DNA of 64,000 bases from Sphingomonas pokkalii (GCF_003096275.1 NZ_QENQ01000001.1:186001-250000), one strand, 5' to 3'. Positions 8,198 to 21,452 are shown, numbered from the stretch's first letter. Numbers and translations are program-made. The notes: generated by a model from the letters alone, not told the origin.

Positions 8198-8782
8198 TCA
8201 GAACGGCACGTCGTCGTCCAGATCGTCCGGGAAACCGCCCCCGAAGCCGCCGCTGGCAGCACCGCCGCTGCGCTGGCCGCCACCGTTGAAGGTGTTGCCG
8301 CCCCGACCGGCCGGGGCACCGCCGCCGAAGCCGCCGCCACTGCCGCCGCCGCCGAACGATTCGTCCGCGCCCCAATCGTCGCCGCCACCGCTGCTACGGC
8401 CGCCGCCCATGCCGCCGCCCTGGCCGCCGCCGGGACCGTCGAGCAGCACCATCTGCGCGTTGAAACCCTGCAGCACGATCTCGGTCGAATAGCGGTCGGC
8501 GCCGCTCTGGTCCTGCCACTTGCGGGTCTGAAGCTGGCCTTCGAGATAGACCTTGCTGCCCTTGCGCAGATAGCGTTCGGCGACGTTGGCCAGGCCTTCG
8601 GAAAAGATCTTCACCGTGTGCCATTCGGTCTTCTCGCGCTTCTCGCCGCTGTTGCGGTCCTTCCAGCTTTCCGAGGTGGCGATGCGCAGCTCGACCACCT
8701 TGCCGCCGTTCTGAAACGCCCGGCTCTCGGGGTCGCGCCCCAGATTGCCGACCAGGATCACCTTGTTGACGCTGCCCGCCAT
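8198..8782 (-). CDS. ssb: single-stranded DNA-binding protein
   Basis: 194 residues. An N-terminal OB fold (about 1-115, starting [18 protein letters not shown]) binds single-stranded DNA as a tetramer in replication, recombination and repair. A long glycine-rich linker (about 120-180) follows, then the acidic tip DDDVPF that recruits partner enzymes. The length is at the upper end for the family because of the linker. It is a single gene with about 180 bp to the convergent PhyH gene. Confidence 0.97.
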   Translation of the reverse strand: MAGSVNKVILVGNLGRDPESRAFQNGGKVVELRIATSESWKDRNSGEKREKTEWHTVKIFSEGLANVAERYLRKGSKVYLEGQLQTRKWQDQSGADRYSTEIVLQGFNAQMVLLDGPGGGQGGGMGGGRSSGGGDDWGADESFGGGGSGGGFGGGAPAGRGGNTFNGGGQRSGGAASGGFGGGFPDDLDDDVPF

Positions 8783-8842
8783 GCTTCAAAAACTCCGATT
8801 TCGATGATGCGCCCGCGCGAGGGGACGCTAAAACACGCCTGT

Positions 8843-9028
8843 ATGGCCGAGATCATTAACCTGAACAAAGCGCGAAAAGCGAGAGCCAAAGCGATCGCAC
8901 GTACGGAAGCCGATGCCAACCGCACACGCCATGGCCGGACCAAGGCGGAGAAAGCGCGCGACGCGGCGGAGGCCGAACGAAAGGCCCGCGCGCTCGACCA
9001 GGCGAAACGCGAGCGGCCGGAGGACTAA
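8843..9028 (+). CDS. DUF4169 family protein
   Basis: 61 residues, highly charged and helical (AEIINLNKARKARAKA...), matching the small DUF4169 family of alphaproteobacteria. No function is known. The ATG at 8843 is chosen because family similarity starts at MAEIINLNKAR. It is divergent from ssb, separated by 60 bp. Confidence 0.75.
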   Translation: MAEIINLNKARKARAKAIARTEADANRTRHGRTKAEKARDAAEAERKARALDQAKRERPED

Positions 9029-9091
9029 CGCCGCGCTTCGTCGCGTCGTGCTGGCAAAGCAGAACGCATCGTGTACAACGAACGCCGTCCG

Positions 9092-11818
9092 ATGCAGCCG
9101 CCGCTACCCTATCCTGCGCTTCACGCCAGCCATTCCGGCGTGTGGATCACCACGGCCGAGGGCACGCGGGGGTTGAGCCGGGGCGAGGCGATCCGCATCG
9201 CCGCGGATACGCCCGTGCTGCTGCTCAATGCCCCGCTCGTCGGCCAGCGGCTCGGCCATCCCGAACTCAGCGGCCTCGATCTGCTCGAACTGTTCGCATT
9301 CCTCCGGCCGGCGCAGTTCATGGTGCCGACGCCGAAGGGGCTCGCCCGCGCCTGCGGCCTGCAGCCTCCGGCCGAGGATGCGCAGGTCGCCCCGCTTCTT
9401 CGCGACGCCGCCGCCGCCCTGCTCTCGCTGGCCGAAGGCGCCTGGCCCGAACGCGAGGGGGCGTGGCACGGACTACAGTCGTTGGGCCGGCTCCGCTGGC
9501 CCTGGGCGGCAGCGCTCGGCCAGCGCCTGGCCAAGCCCGAACGCGCCGAGCGCTGGCTGTTCTCCAAGCTGCCCGAATGGGAGGAAAGCGCGCCCCGCCC
9601 CGCCCCGCGCACGATCACCCTCGACGCGGCAGACGTGGCGGAACGCCTCGCCCGTCTTACCGGCTCGGACGCCGAACCGCGCCAGGGCCAGCGCGACTAT
9701 GCCGAAGCCGTGGCACAGGCCTTTGCGCCGCGCAGCATGGCCGACACCCCGAACATGGTGCTGGCCGAAGCCGGCACCGGCATCGGCAAGACGCTCGGCT
9801 ACCTCGCCCCGGCCTCGCTCTGGGCGGAGCGTTCGGGGGGGCCGGTATGGGTTTCGACATTTACCAAGGCCCTGCAACGCCAGCTTGGCAAGGAGGGCGA
9901 ACGGCTGTTTCCCGATCCCACGATGCGCCGCGCGCGCATCGTCACGCGCAAGGGGCGGGAAAACTATGTCTGCCTGCTCAACCTGGAAGATGCACTGCAA
10001 GGCGGATTCGCTGGGCGCGCCGCCATTCTCGCCCAGCTGGTGGCGCGCTGGGCGGCCTATACCGCCGATGGCGACATGATCGGTGGCGACCTGCCCGGCT
10101 GGCTGCCGACGCTGTTCCGCCGCAACGGCTCCACCGCGCTCACCGATCGCCGCGGCGAATGCATCTATGCCGGCTGCCCGCACTATCGGAAATGCTTCAT
10201 CGAGCGTGCCGTCCGCGCCAGCGCCGATGCCGATATCGTCATCGCGAACCATGCGCTGGTGATGGTGAACGCCGCACGCGGCCGGGAGAACCAGACACGG
10301 CCGACGCGCTATGTGTTCGACGAAGGCCATCACCTGTTCGATGCCGCCGATGCGATGTTCTCGGTCGCGCTTACCGGGCAGGAATCGATCGAGCTGCGCC
10401 GCTGGCTGACCGGCCCCGAATCCGGCTCGCGCGGACGCCGCCGGGGTCTGGCCGCGCGCCTGTCGGACGTCGCCAGCTATGACGACGCCGGCGGCCGCGC
10501 GATCGCCGAGGCAGTCGACGCCGCCCGCGCCCTGCCGAGCGACGGCTGGCTCCAGCGGCTGAACGAAGGCGAACCGTTCGGCCCCGTGGAAGCGCTGCTC
10601 GCCGCCGTGCGGGGGCTGGTCTATGCCCGCGACGTCGATGGCGCCGCCGAGGCAGGCTACGGCCTCGAAACCGAGCTCTCCGAACCCGATGCCGCGCTGG
10701 TCGAAGCCGCCGGCGCCGCCACCGCCGCGCTCGATGCGCTGCTCCGCCCAATGGTGGTGCTCGGCCGCCGGCTGGAGGCGGTGCTCGCCGAGGCGCCCGA
10801 CTGGATGGACGGCCCGGCACGCGCCCGCATCGAAGGCGCGATCGCCTCGCTCGCCTGGCGGGTGGACACGGTGGGGGCGTGGCTGGCGCTGATCGCCAGG
10901 ATCGGCGGCCCCGCCGATCCCGAATTCGTCGACTGGCTGGCGATCGATCGCGTCGATGGACGCGAATATGATATCGGCCTGCACCGCCACTGGCTCGATC
11001 CTGCCCGGCCGCTGGCCAAGACGGTGCTCGAACCCGCGCACGGCGTGCTCGTCACCTCCGCCACCTTGCGCGCCGGTGGCGACTGGGACGTGGCCGAAGC
11101 GCGCTCGGGCGCGACCCATCTGCCGCGGCCGGCCCAGCGCTTCGAGGCGAAGAGCCCGTTCGACTATCCCAACCAGGCAGAAGTGCTGATCGTCACCGAC
11201 GTGAAGCGCGGCGACCTGCCCGCGCTGGCCAATGCCTATGCCCGGCTGATCGCGGCAGCAGGCGGCGGCACGCTCGGCCTTTTCACGGCGATCCGCCGCT
11301 TGCGCGCGGTCCACGCCCGCATCGCCGATCGGCTGGCGCGCGATGGCCTCCCCCTGCTCGCCCAACATGTCGATCCGATCGACACCGGCACCCTGGTCGA
11401 TATCTTCCGCGACGATCCGCGTGCCTCGCTGATCGGCACCGATGCCCTGCGGGACGGCGTCGACGTACCGGGCGATTCGTTGCGGCTGGTGGTGATGGAA
11501 GGCGTGCCCTGGCCCAAGCCGAGCGTGCTGCACGCCGCACGGCGGCTGGCGGGCGGCGGCTCGGCCTATGACGATCGCATCGTACGCGCCCGGCTCGCCC
11601 AGGCGTTCGGCCGGCTGATTCGCCGGGCGGATGATCGCGGCGCCTTCGTTCTGCTTTCCGCCGCCACGCCCTCGCGGCTGCTCGATGCATTCCCGCCGGG
11701 CACCCGCATCACCCGCACCACGCTCGATTCCGCGGTGGAGCGGGTTCGGCTTTCCTTGGGCGCCGGGTTGCGGCATGAGGCCCCGGAAACCGCCAGCACC
11801 AACGTCGGGGATGCATGA
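9092..11818 (+). CDS. ATP-dependent DNA helicase, DinG/XPD-like (Rad3-related) with iron-sulfur cysteines
   Basis: About 908 residues of a superfamily 2 helicase that unwinds DNA 5' to 3' in repair. Walker A reads EAGTGIGKT, motif II is DEGH, and the C-terminal motor has GTDALRDGVDVPG and QAFGRLIRR. Four cysteines of a 4Fe-4S domain are visible (YVC, then C-x4-C-x5-C in CIYAGCPHYRKC). An upstream GTG at 9071 is an alternative start; neither start has a strong ribosome-binding site. Its stop overlaps the start of the SixA-like gene (ATGA), so the two are translationally coupled. Confidence 0.9.
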   Translation: MQPPLPYPALHASHSGVWITTAEGTRGLSRGEAIRIAADTPVLLLNAPLVGQRLGHPELSGLDLLELFAFLRPAQFMVPTPKGLARACGLQPPAEDAQVAPLLRDAAAALLSLAEGAWPEREGAWHGLQSLGRLRWPWAAALGQRLAKPERAERWLFSKLPEWEESAPRPAPRTITLDAADVAERLARLTGSDAEPRQGQRDYAEAVAQAFAPRSMADTPNMVLAEAGTGIGKTLGYLAPASLWAERSGGPVWVSTFTKALQRQLGKEGERLFPDPTMRRARIVTRKGRENYVCLLNLEDALQGGFAGRAAILAQLVARWAAYTADGDMIGGDLPGWLPTLFRRNGSTALTDRRGECIYAGCPHYRKCFIERAVRASADADIVIANHALVMVNAARGRENQTRPTRYVFDEGHHLFDAADAMFSVALTGQESIELRRWLTGPESGSRGRRRGLAARLSDVASYDDAGGRAIAEAVDAARALPSDGWLQRLNEGEPFGPVEALLAAVRGLVYARDVDGAAEAGYGLETELSEPDAALVEAAGAATAALDALLRPMVVLGRRLEAVLAEAPDWMDGPARARIEGAIASLAWRVDTVGAWLALIARIGGPADPEFVDWLAIDRVDGREYDIGLHRHWLDPARPLAKTVLEPAHGVLVTSATLRAGGDWDVAEARSGATHLPRPAQRFEAKSPFDYPNQAEVLIVTDVKRGDLPALANAYARLIAAAGGGTLGLFTAIRRLRAVHARIADRLARDGLPLLAQHVDPIDTGTLVDIFRDDPRASLIGTDALRDGVDVPGDSLRLVVMEGVPWPKPSVLHAARRLAGGGSAYDDRIVRARLAQAFGRLIRRADDRGAFVLLSAATPSRLLDAFPPGTRITRTTLDSAVERVRLSLGAGLRHEAPETASTNVGDA

Positions 11819-12348
11819 AGACACTCCTGGTCCTGCGCCATGCGAAGTCGGGTTGGGACGATCCCGTCGCCCGTGACTTCGATCGTCCGTTGAACCCGAA
11901 GGGCCAGCGGGCAGCGGTCACGATGGGGCGCTATCTCCGCGACCAGCGGCTGCATTTCGATCATGTCGCCGCATCGCCGGCCGTGCGCGTGCAGGAAACG
12001 CTGGCACAGGTGGCGATCGGCTATGGGGCGACGATCGCACCCGCCTGGGATCAAAAACTCTATCTGGCGTCCGTCGGCTCGCTGCTCGACGCGATCGAAG
12101 CATTTCCCGATACGGCGGCGACGGTGCTGCTCGCCGGCCACAATCCGGGCCTGGAGGAGTTGGTGCTGGATTGCACCGCGGAAAGCGGTGCGCTTCGCGG
12201 CGAAGTCGAACGGAAATTCCCGACGGCGGCATTGGCGGAACTGCGCTTTCCCGTCGATCACTGGGCCGATGCCCCCGCCAGGGGCGCCGAGCTGATACGT
12301 TTCGTCCGCCCGCGGGACCTGGATCCCAGCCTTGGGCCCGACGGCTAA
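11815..12348 (+). CDS. SixA-like histidine phosphatase
   Basis: 177 residues of the phosphoglycerate mutase-like superfamily. The phosphate-accepting histidine is in LRHAKSGW (R8, H9), the second in LLAGHNPGLEEL. SixA removes phosphate from histidine phosphotransfer proteins; this is a family-level role, not shown here. It overlaps the helicase stop codon by four bases, so it is in its operon, and is convergent with merR. Confidence 0.8.
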   Translation: MKTLLVLRHAKSGWDDPVARDFDRPLNPKGQRAAVTMGRYLRDQRLHFDHVAASPAVRVQETLAQVAIGYGATIAPAWDQKLYLASVGSLLDAIEAFPDTAATVLLAGHNPGLEELVLDCTAESGALRGEVERKFPTAALAELRFPVDHWADAPARGAELIRFVRPRDLDPSLGPDG

Positions 12349-12352
12349 GGGA

Positions 12353-12682
12353 TCAGCCGTCGGCGTCCAGCGCTTCGGCCAGCGCTTCGCGGATCGCCCG
12401 CAGTTCCTCGGCCCGCCCCTTGCCACGCGCGGCCTTTTCATCAGCCAGCAGGCGCTGCACGCCACGAATGGAATAGCCTTCCTGGCTCAGCAGGTGATGG
12501 ATGCGGCGCACCAGCGCGACATCATCGGGGCGATAATAGCGGCGGTTGCCCGCACGGGTGAGCGGCTTCAGCTGGGGAAAACGCGTTTCCCAATAGCGCA
12601 AGATATGCTGGGGCCGGCCGATTTCCGCGGCTAGCTCACCGATGGTCAGCAACGCACCAGCGGCCTTTTCGGTCGCCGGCAT
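12353..12682 (-). CDS. MerR-family transcriptional regulator
   Basis: 109 residues: an N-terminal MerR winged helix (TIGELAAEIGRPQHILRYWE, then YYRPDDVALV) and a short C-terminal helix, without metal-binding cysteines. Downstream of ihfA by 8 bp to its stop, it belongs to the plsX-fabH-ihfA-merR arrangement common in alphaproteobacteria. No target is known. Confidence 0.9.
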   Translation of the reverse strand: MPATEKAAGALLTIGELAAEIGRPQHILRYWETRFPQLKPLTRAGNRRYYRPDDVALVRRIHHLLSQEGYSIRGVQRLLADEKAARGKGRAEELRAIREALAEALDADG

Positions 12683-12690
12683 GTCGTGTC

Positions 12691-12990
12691 TCAGCGGGCC
12701 GAGACGATGCGGTCACGCATCATCTGGCTGGCCCGGAAGGTGAGTACGCGGCGCGGCGCGATCGGCACTTCCACGCCGGTCTTCGGATTGCGACCGATCC
12801 GTTCGCCCTTGTCGCGAAGCACGAAGCTGCCGAAGCCGGAGATCTTGACGTTCTCGCCGCGCGCTAGCGCCTCGCACATGTGCTTCAGGATCTGCTCGAC
12901 CAGGCGCGACGCGTCAGCGCGGGACAAGCCCACTTCCCGATGCAGTGATTCTGCCAGATCTGCTCTGGTGAGCGTTCCCGCGGCACTCAT
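12691..12990 (-). CDS. ihfA: integration host factor subunit alpha
   Basis: 99 residues of the HU/IHF fold, with the DNA-wrapping arm [26 protein letters not shown] bends DNA at specific sites for transcription, replication and recombination, working as a heterodimer with IhfB. The ATG at 12990 is preferred because AAAGGA lies 9 bp before it; an upstream ATG at 13008 has no such site. Downstream of fabH with about 130 bp between, so it may also have its own promoter. Confidence 0.93.
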   Translation of the reverse strand: MSAAGTLTRADLAESLHREVGLSRADASRLVEQILKHMCEALARGENVKISGFGSFVLRDKGERIGRNPKTGVEVPIAPRRVLTFRASQMMRDRIVSAR

Positions 12991-13127
12991 CTCGGCAATT
13001 CCTTTCATTTTGATCGGGTACCCGTACCAGATTGCTACGCGCTATCAAGATCGATGTTGAAGCCTTAGAAACTCGCCAGACATACTCTGGAAAAACACGT
13101 AAGCGCCTAAACTTAGTTCAATCTGGT

Positions 13128-14099
13128 TCAAAATCGGATAACAGCGGCGCCCCAGGTGAAGCCGCCGCCCATCGCTTCCAGCACCAACAGGTCGCCGCGC
13201 TGGATTCGGCCATCGCGCACCGCCGTATCCAATGCGAGCGGCACCGACGCCGCCGAGGTATTGGCGTGGCGATCGACGGTGACGATCACCTTTTCCGGCG
13301 CAAGGTCGAGCTTGCGGGCGGTGGCGTCGAGGATGCGGGCATTGGCCTGGTGCGGCACCACCCAATCGACATCGCCCGGCTGGAGCCCGGCGGCGGCGAG
13401 CGATTCCTGCATCACCGATGCAAGGTTGGTCACGGCGTGGCGGAACACCTCGCGCCCCTTCATCCGCAGCTTGCCGACGGTACCGGTGGTGGACACGCCG
13501 CCATCGACATAGAGCAGGTCGTTATAGCGGCCATCGGCGTGGAGCTTGGTAGCGAGGATGCCCTGCGGCGCATCGCCCTCCGCCTCCCGCGCCTCGAGCA
13601 CGATCGCGCCGGCGCCGTCGCCGAACAGCACGCAGGTGGTGCGGTCTTCCCAGTCGAGGATGCGGCTGAACGTCTCGGCACCGATCACCAGCGCGCGGCG
13701 ATGGACGCCCGCCCGCAGCATCGAATCGGCGACCTGCACCGCATAGAGGAATCCCGAGCACACCGCCGCCACGTCGAAGGCGACGCAGTCGAGGATACCG
13801 AGCGCGTTCTGCACGCGCGTCGCGGTGGCAGGGAAGGTCTGGTCCGGAGTCGCCGTGGCGAGCACGATCAGGTCGATCGAGGCCGCCTCGACGCCTGCCG
13901 ACGCCAGCGCCGCCCGTGCAGCATCGGCGGCCAGCGTGCCGGTGGTCTCCTCCGGCCCGGCGATGTGGCGGAAACGGATGCCGGTCCGCTCGACGATCCA
14001 TTCGTCGCTGGTATCGACGCGCTCCGCCAGCTCCGCGTTGGAAACACGCTGCGCCGGCAGGGCGGAACCCGTGCCGAGAATCACCGAAAATACGGTCAT
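13128..14099 (-). CDS. fabH: beta-ketoacyl-ACP synthase III
   Basis: 323 residues. It condenses acetyl-CoA with malonyl-ACP to start fatty acid synthesis. The catalytic triad is C114 (AAVCSGF), H250 (VPHQAN) and N280 ([10 protein letters not shown]). The start at 14099 (MTVFSVILG) fits the family; the open frame runs upstream but without similarity. It lies 22 bp downstream of plsX and is co-transcribed with it, joining fatty acid and phospholipid initiation. Confidence 0.97.
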   Translation of the reverse strand: MTVFSVILGTGSALPAQRVSNAELAERVDTSDEWIVERTGIRFRHIAGPEETTGTLAADAARAALASAGVEAASIDLIVLATATPDQTFPATATRVQNALGILDCVAFDVAAVCSGFLYAVQVADSMLRAGVHRRALVIGAETFSRILDWEDRTTCVLFGDGAGAIVLEAREAEGDAPQGILATKLHADGRYNDLLYVDGGVSTTGTVGKLRMKGREVFRHAVTNLASVMQESLAAAGLQPGDVDWVVPHQANARILDATARKLDLAPEKVIVTVDRHANTSAASVPLALDTAVRDGRIQRGDLLVLEAMGGGFTWGAAVIRF

Positions 14100-14121
14100 G
14101 CGACCCCTTCTATCCCGTCTC

Positions 14122-15153
14122 TTACGCGGCCTTGGCCTCGAAGTTCCCCAGATCCTCGGCAATACGCCGGGTAAGTTCGTCGCGCACCATCTTGGCGGCA
14201 AAGCCGATCGCGGTATCGACGCCGACTTCGTTCGCGCCGCCATGGCTCTTCACGACGATGCCGTTGAGCCCGAGGAAAACGGCACCATTATGGTTGTTCG
14301 GGTCGAGATGGTGGCGCAGGAGCTCGGTCGCCGGCTTCGAGATCAGGAAGCCGAGCTTCGAGCGCAGCGAGGAACTGAACGCGCGACGCAGCAGATCCGC
14401 GACGAATCGGGCAGTGCCCTCGGCAGTCTTGAGCGCGATATTGCCCGAGAATCCGTCGCAGACGATCACGTCGACATCGCCGCGCGACAGCCGGTTGCCT
14501 TCGATGAAGCCGGTGAATTCGAGCGGCAGATGCTTGGCGGCACGCAGCTGGGCGGCAGCATCGCGGATGCTGTCGGTGCCCTTCATCTCTTCCGTACCGA
14601 TGTTGAGCAGCGCAACGCGCGGACGCGCGAGATCAAGCGCGGTGCGCGCGTACGCCGCGCCCATCACCGCGAACTGGACGAGGTTGCGCTCGTCCACCTC
14701 GGTATTGGCGCCGAGGTCGAGCATCACCGTGTCGTTGGCGCCGAGCGAGGGCAGCAGCGCGGCGAGCGCCGGCCGGTCGATCCCCGCCATGGTGCGGAGC
14801 GACAGCTTGGCCATCGCCATCAAGGCGCCGGTATTGCCCGAAGAGACCGCGGCACCCGCACGCCCCTGCTTCACCAGATCGATGGCAATGCCCATCGAAG
14901 TGGTCTTGGCGCGGCGAATCGCCTGGCTCGGCTTGGCATCGGCCGCAACGACCTCGGCCGCGTGCACGATCTCGCACGCAGCTGCCAGATTGGGATGCGC
15001 CTTCAGGCCGTCACGAATGCGCGCTTCATCGCCGACAAGGATGAATTCCATCCCGTCGAAACGGCGACGTGCGCGCGCAGCTCCCGCCAGCATGACGGCA
15101 ATCCCCTCGTCGCCGCCCATTGCATCGACGGCGATTCGCGAGGGAATGGTCAT
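14122..15153 (-). CDS. plsX: phosphate acyltransferase PlsX
   Basis: 343 residues. PlsX converts acyl-ACP to acyl-phosphate for phospholipid synthesis. The N-terminus ([12 protein letters not shown]) and central motifs [13 protein letters not shown] and [12 protein letters not shown] are characteristic. It lies about 30 bp after rpmF and before fabH, the usual rpmF-plsX-fabH order. Confidence 0.97.
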   Translation of the reverse strand: MTIPSRIAVDAMGGDEGIAVMLAGAARARRRFDGMEFILVGDEARIRDGLKAHPNLAAACEIVHAAEVVAADAKPSQAIRRAKTTSMGIAIDLVKQGRAGAAVSSGNTGALMAMAKLSLRTMAGIDRPALAALLPSLGANDTVMLDLGANTEVDERNLVQFAVMGAAYARTALDLARPRVALLNIGTEEMKGTDSIRDAAAQLRAAKHLPLEFTGFIEGNRLSRGDVDVIVCDGFSGNIALKTAEGTARFVADLLRRAFSSSLRSKLGFLISKPATELLRHHLDPNNHNGAVFLGLNGIVVKSHGGANEVGVDTAIGFAAKMVRDELTRRIAEDLGNFEAKAA

Positions 15154-15182
15154 ACCGGGTACCCCCCGTTGCGGACCGTGGT

Positions 15183-15362
15183 TCAGCCCTCGACCGAAAC
15201 GATCTCGCGGCCGTTATAATGGCCGCAGGCGGGGCACAGATTGTGCGGGCGCTTGAGTTCGCCGCAGTTCGGGCACTCTTGGAACGACTCGACGGTCAGC
15301 GCATCGTGCGAGCGACGCATGCCGCGCTTCGACGGCGAGGTCTTTCTCTTAGGAACGGCCAT
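15183..15362 (-). CDS. rpmF: 50S ribosomal protein L32
   Basis: 59 residues, [20 protein letters not shown] at the start, with a zinc-ribbon of C30-x2-C33 and C43-x2-C46. It is a component of the large ribosomal subunit. It is first in the rpmF-plsX-fabH block and was readable only by direct translation because it is so short. Confidence 0.97.
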   Translation of the reverse strand: MAVPKRKTSPSKRGMRRSHDALTVESFQECPNCGELKRPHNLCPACGHYNGREIVSVEG

Positions 15363-15564
15363 TTCGGCACCTTCAACAAGCTAATGAATCAATAAGTCGC
15401 GATACGCCCACAGGGTTGTTCGGGCAAGCGACGGCTAGGCCGGCCGCTTGCCGGACCAGCAGGCAGGTCACGAAGCGAGCCCGCGCGTATAGCGATTCTT
15501 GTCCGCGTTGCAAGCAGAAGCGGCGCGTGGCAGGAGTTCCAGCCTTGCTTCTAAGGGGGACGCG

Positions 15565-15966
15565 ATGTTTTTTCTGCCGGTTACACTGACGAGCGCGGGC
15601 GCCGCGGCGCTGCTGAACCTGTGGCTGGCGATTCGCGTCATCCGACTGCGATTCGCCGAAAAGGTATTGATCGGCGACGGCGGCAGCCCCCGCCTGCTCG
15701 CGCGGATGCGCGCGCAGATGAACTTCGTCGAATATACGCCGATCATCCTGATTCTGATCGGCCTGATCGAACTGGCCCAGGGCGCACGCTTCTATCTGTG
15801 GGTGGTCGCCACCGCCTATCTCATCGGTCGGGTGCTGCACGCCTTCGGCATGGACGGCTGGCTGCTCGGCCGTCAGATCGGCACCGTGCTCACCTTCCTG
15901 ACGCTGGCGGGCCTGGGCCTCTATGCGGCGTGGCTGGGCTATACCGGCACCAACCCGCTCCACTGA
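15565..15966 (+). CDS. MAPEG family membrane protein
   Basis: 133 residues with four hydrophobic segments, of the membrane-associated eicosanoid/glutathione metabolism superfamily (FAEKVLIGDGGSPRLLARMRAQMNFVEYTP-like core with conserved R and NFVEY). Bacterial members are glutathione-transferase-like, with unknown substrates. Start at 15565 is supported by AAGGGGG just upstream. It is convergent with the metallo-beta-lactamase-fold gene. Confidence 0.85.
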   Translation: MFFLPVTLTSAGAAALLNLWLAIRVIRLRFAEKVLIGDGGSPRLLARMRAQMNFVEYTPIILILIGLIELAQGARFYLWVVATAYLIGRVLHAFGMDGWLLGRQIGTVLTFLTLAGLGLYAAWLGYTGTNPLH

Positions 15967-15975
15967 GCCTCCGGA

Positions 15976-16659
15976 TTACGCGCGCGCCAGAACCGAATCG
16001 GCGACGAAGGGGTTGGTGCGCCGCTCATGGCCGAAATTGCTCGGCTGGCCATGGCCGGGGACGAACACCGTTTCATCCCCCAGCGGCCATAGCCGGGTGG
16101 TGATCGCGTCGATCAGGTCCTGATGGTTGCCCAGGGGGAAGTCGGTCCGCCCGATCGATCCCTGGAACAGCACGTCGCCGACGATCGCGAGCCGCGATTC
16201 GGGATGGTGGAACACCACATGGCCCGGCGTGTGGCCGGGGCAGTGATAGACGTCGAGCACCAGCGCGCCCACCGTCACCTGGTCGCCCTGCACCAGCCAG
16301 CGATCCGGCTCGAACGGCGCGCCGGGCACGCCATAGCTGCGGCCGTCATCGCCGAGCCGCGCGATCCAGAAGCGATCCTCCTCGTGCGGTCCCTCGATCG
16401 GCACGCCCAACTCCCGGGCGAAGATGCCGGCGGATCCGCAATGATCGATATGGCCGTGGGTGATCAGCAGCTTTTCGATCGTCACCCCGTGCTGGGCGGC
16501 CGCCGCGCGCAGCTTGTCGAGATCGCCGCCTGGATCGACAAAGGCGCCGCGCATCGTGCGCGTGCACCACAGCAGCGTGCAATTCTGCTGTAACGGCGTG
16601 ACCGGAACGATTGCCGCGCGAAGCGGCGGCTGGGCTGCGGAGTCTTGGGCGTTCGCCAT
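15976..16659 (-). CDS. metallo-beta-lactamase-fold hydrolase (glyoxalase II-like)
   Basis: 227 residues. Metal ligands H68-x-H70-x-D72-H73 (THGHIDHCG) and later histidines in CPGHTPGH and PGHG are present. The family (YcbL-like) hydrolyses thioesters such as S-lactoylglutathione; substrate here is not readable. Divergent from pabBC with 80 bp between. Confidence 0.87.
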   Translation of the reverse strand: MANAQDSAAQPPLRAAIVPVTPLQQNCTLLWCTRTMRGAFVDPGGDLDKLRAAAAQHGVTIEKLLITHGHIDHCGSAGIFARELGVPIEGPHEEDRFWIARLGDDGRSYGVPGAPFEPDRWLVQGDQVTVGALVLDVYHCPGHTPGHVVFHHPESRLAIVGDVLFQGSIGRTDFPLGNHQDLIDAITTRLWPLGDETVFVPGHGQPSNFGHERRTNPFVADSVLARA

Positions 16660-16739
16660 CCCGCTTCGCTAGTCGGCTTGGCCGCGCGGGGCAACCAATG
16701 CTTGCCCTGCGGCCTTCGGGCCTGCATTCCGGCCGGCCG

Positions 16740-19770
<3,031 letters not shown>

Positions 19771-19820
19771 ACCGACGCCGCACTTCCGCGGGGGCCGAAG
19801 CGACCTTAGAAAGGGCCATC

Positions 19821-20492
19821 ATGACCCGACGCTCGTTCCGGCTCCCGCTCGCTGTCGTCCTCCTTGGCGGCGGTGCGCTATTGTTGCTCGCCGCGGGCGG
19901 GCCCTCGATCGAAACGGCCGTGCCGGTGCCCCTGCCGTCGATCGACGTGCCCAAGGCCAGGGGCCCGCAGGTGGCCGTGCTCGCCGGCGGCTGCTTCTGG
20001 GGCATGGAAGCAGTGTTTCAATCGGTGAAGGGCGTGCAGTCCGTCACCAGCGGCTATGCCGGCGGCAGCGCCGGCACCGCCACCTATGCGCAGGTCTCCA
20101 CCGAAAAGACCGGCCATGCCGAAGCGGTGAAGATCGTCTATGATCCGACGCGGGTCAGCTATGGCACGCTGCTGCGCATCTATTTCGCGGTCGCGCATGA
20201 TCCGACCCAGCTCAACCGCCAGGGCCCCGATCGCGGGCCCAGCTATCGCTCGGCGATCTTCCCCCAGAATGGCGCGCAGCGCCGGGTGGCCGAAGCCTAT
20301 ATCGCCCTGCTGGGCCGAACGAAAACCTTCCCGCGCCCGATCGTGACCCGCCTCGAATCCGGCCACTTCTATCCGGCCGAGGCCTATCACCAGGACTTCT
20401 TCTGGCGACACCCGACGCACCCCTATATCGTGCGCTGGGACAAGCCGAAGGTGGCCGCGTTCCGCAGCGCCTTCCCGCAGCTCGCCAACTAG
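19821..20492 (+). CDS. msrA: exported peptide methionine-S-sulfoxide reductase A
   Basis: 223 residues. The first 26 residues form a signal sequence or membrane anchor (RRSFRLPLAVVLLGGGALLLL), then the MsrA domain with catalytic C58 in GGCFWGME. It reduces methionine-S-sulfoxide in proteins, here in the periplasm. Most MsrA proteins are cytosolic, so the export signal is a notable feature. No msrB is adjacent. The stop overlaps the stop of the convergent esterase gene by four bases. Confidence 0.92.
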   Translation: MTRRSFRLPLAVVLLGGGALLLLAAGGPSIETAVPVPLPSIDVPKARGPQVAVLAGGCFWGMEAVFQSVKGVQSVTSGYAGGSAGTATYAQVSTEKTGHAEAVKIVYDPTRVSYGTLLRIYFAVAHDPTQLNRQGPDRGPSYRSAIFPQNGAQRRVAEAYIALLGRTKTFPRPIVTRLESGHFYPAEAYHQDFFWRHPTHPYIVRWDKPKVAAFRSAFPQLAN

Positions 20493-21430
20493 TTGCGCTG
20501 TTCCCACCAGATCCAGCGAAGCACATCGGGCAACGCCGCACCGCCATCTGCATCGGAATGGCCGCCCTCCGTCCAGCGATAGGCCACGTCATAGCGGGGG
20601 CCGGGCAGCTTCTGCGCATCGGCATGGGCATTGGCCCATTGCAGGCTCTTCAGCATCTGCTGATTGGCGAGGAACCAGTTGCCATGTTCGTTGTCGAGAT
20701 CGTCGATCCCATCCTGCAGGAAGATGCGCAGCGGGCGGATCGGGCTCTTGCGGATCAGGGCGGGATAGAGATCGCCGCCATAGGCGCGCGGCTGGCCGTC
20801 GGGGCCCAGCTGGAGGCCGATCGAGGTATAGCTGCCGATGAAGCTGATCACCCCGCCAAACGCATCCGGGTGCCGCCACGCGACGGTCCAGGCGGCGATC
20901 GCGCCGCTGGAAGTGCCGCCGATCGCACGTCGTTTCGGATCGTTGGAAAAGCGCCAGCGCTGCGCGACCGCGGGGAGCAGCTCGTGCAACGTCATGCGGC
21001 TATAATCGTCGGATAGCGCGTCATATTCCTCGACCCGGTGATCGGGGTTCTGCATCCCCAGATCCTCCGGATAATGCTCGGAACGGTTGCCCGGCGTGAC
21101 GAAGACGCCCAGCGTCTGCGGGATTTCCCCTCGTCCGATCAGCGTATCGAGCACTGCGGGGATCCGCAGCGATCCTGTGGGATTGATCGCCCGCTGCCCG
21201 TCGTGAAACAGCAACAGGTTCGGCGCACGCGCAGGATCATAGCCCGCCGGGACATAGACCCAGTAGCGGCGGACGGTGCCGGGATAGACGCGGGAATGCA
21301 GCTCGAACGGCCCTTCGAGCCGGCTCCGGGCAACGGCATCGGCAACCGCCGGCACGGGGGAGGGCGCCCCCGCCTGCGACAATAGGGGTGCCATCGTCGC
21401 CAGGAGAACGCCCATCAGGATCGTTCGCAT
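20489..21430 (-). CDS. secreted alpha/beta hydrolase, enterochelin-esterase family
   Basis: 313 residues with an N-terminal signal peptide (MRTILMGVLLATMAPLLSQAGA). The nucleophile is S174 in GGTSSG, the acid probably in DGIDDLDNE, the histidine in EGGHSDADG. The fold is the esterase D/Fes-like group, which cleaves siderophore or sugar/phenolic esters. The substrate cannot be read. The ATG at 21430 is chosen over one at 21496 because it begins the signal peptide. It lies 22 bp downstream of the sensor kinase gene on the same strand, suggesting a shared transcript. Confidence 0.82.
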   Translation of the reverse strand: MRTILMGVLLATMAPLLSQAGAPSPVPAVADAVARSRLEGPFELHSRVYPGTVRRYWVYVPAGYDPARAPNLLLFHDGQRAINPTGSLRIPAVLDTLIGRGEIPQTLGVFVTPGNRSEHYPEDLGMQNPDHRVEEYDALSDDYSRMTLHELLPAVAQRWRFSNDPKRRAIGGTSSGAIAAWTVAWRHPDAFGGVISFIGSYTSIGLQLGPDGQPRAYGGDLYPALIRKSPIRPLRIFLQDGIDDLDNEHGNWFLANQQMLKSLQWANAHADAQKLPGPRYDVAYRWTEGGHSDADGGAALPDVLRWIWWEQRN

Positions 21431-21452
21431 CGCCAGAGCCCCCTTCCCCATC

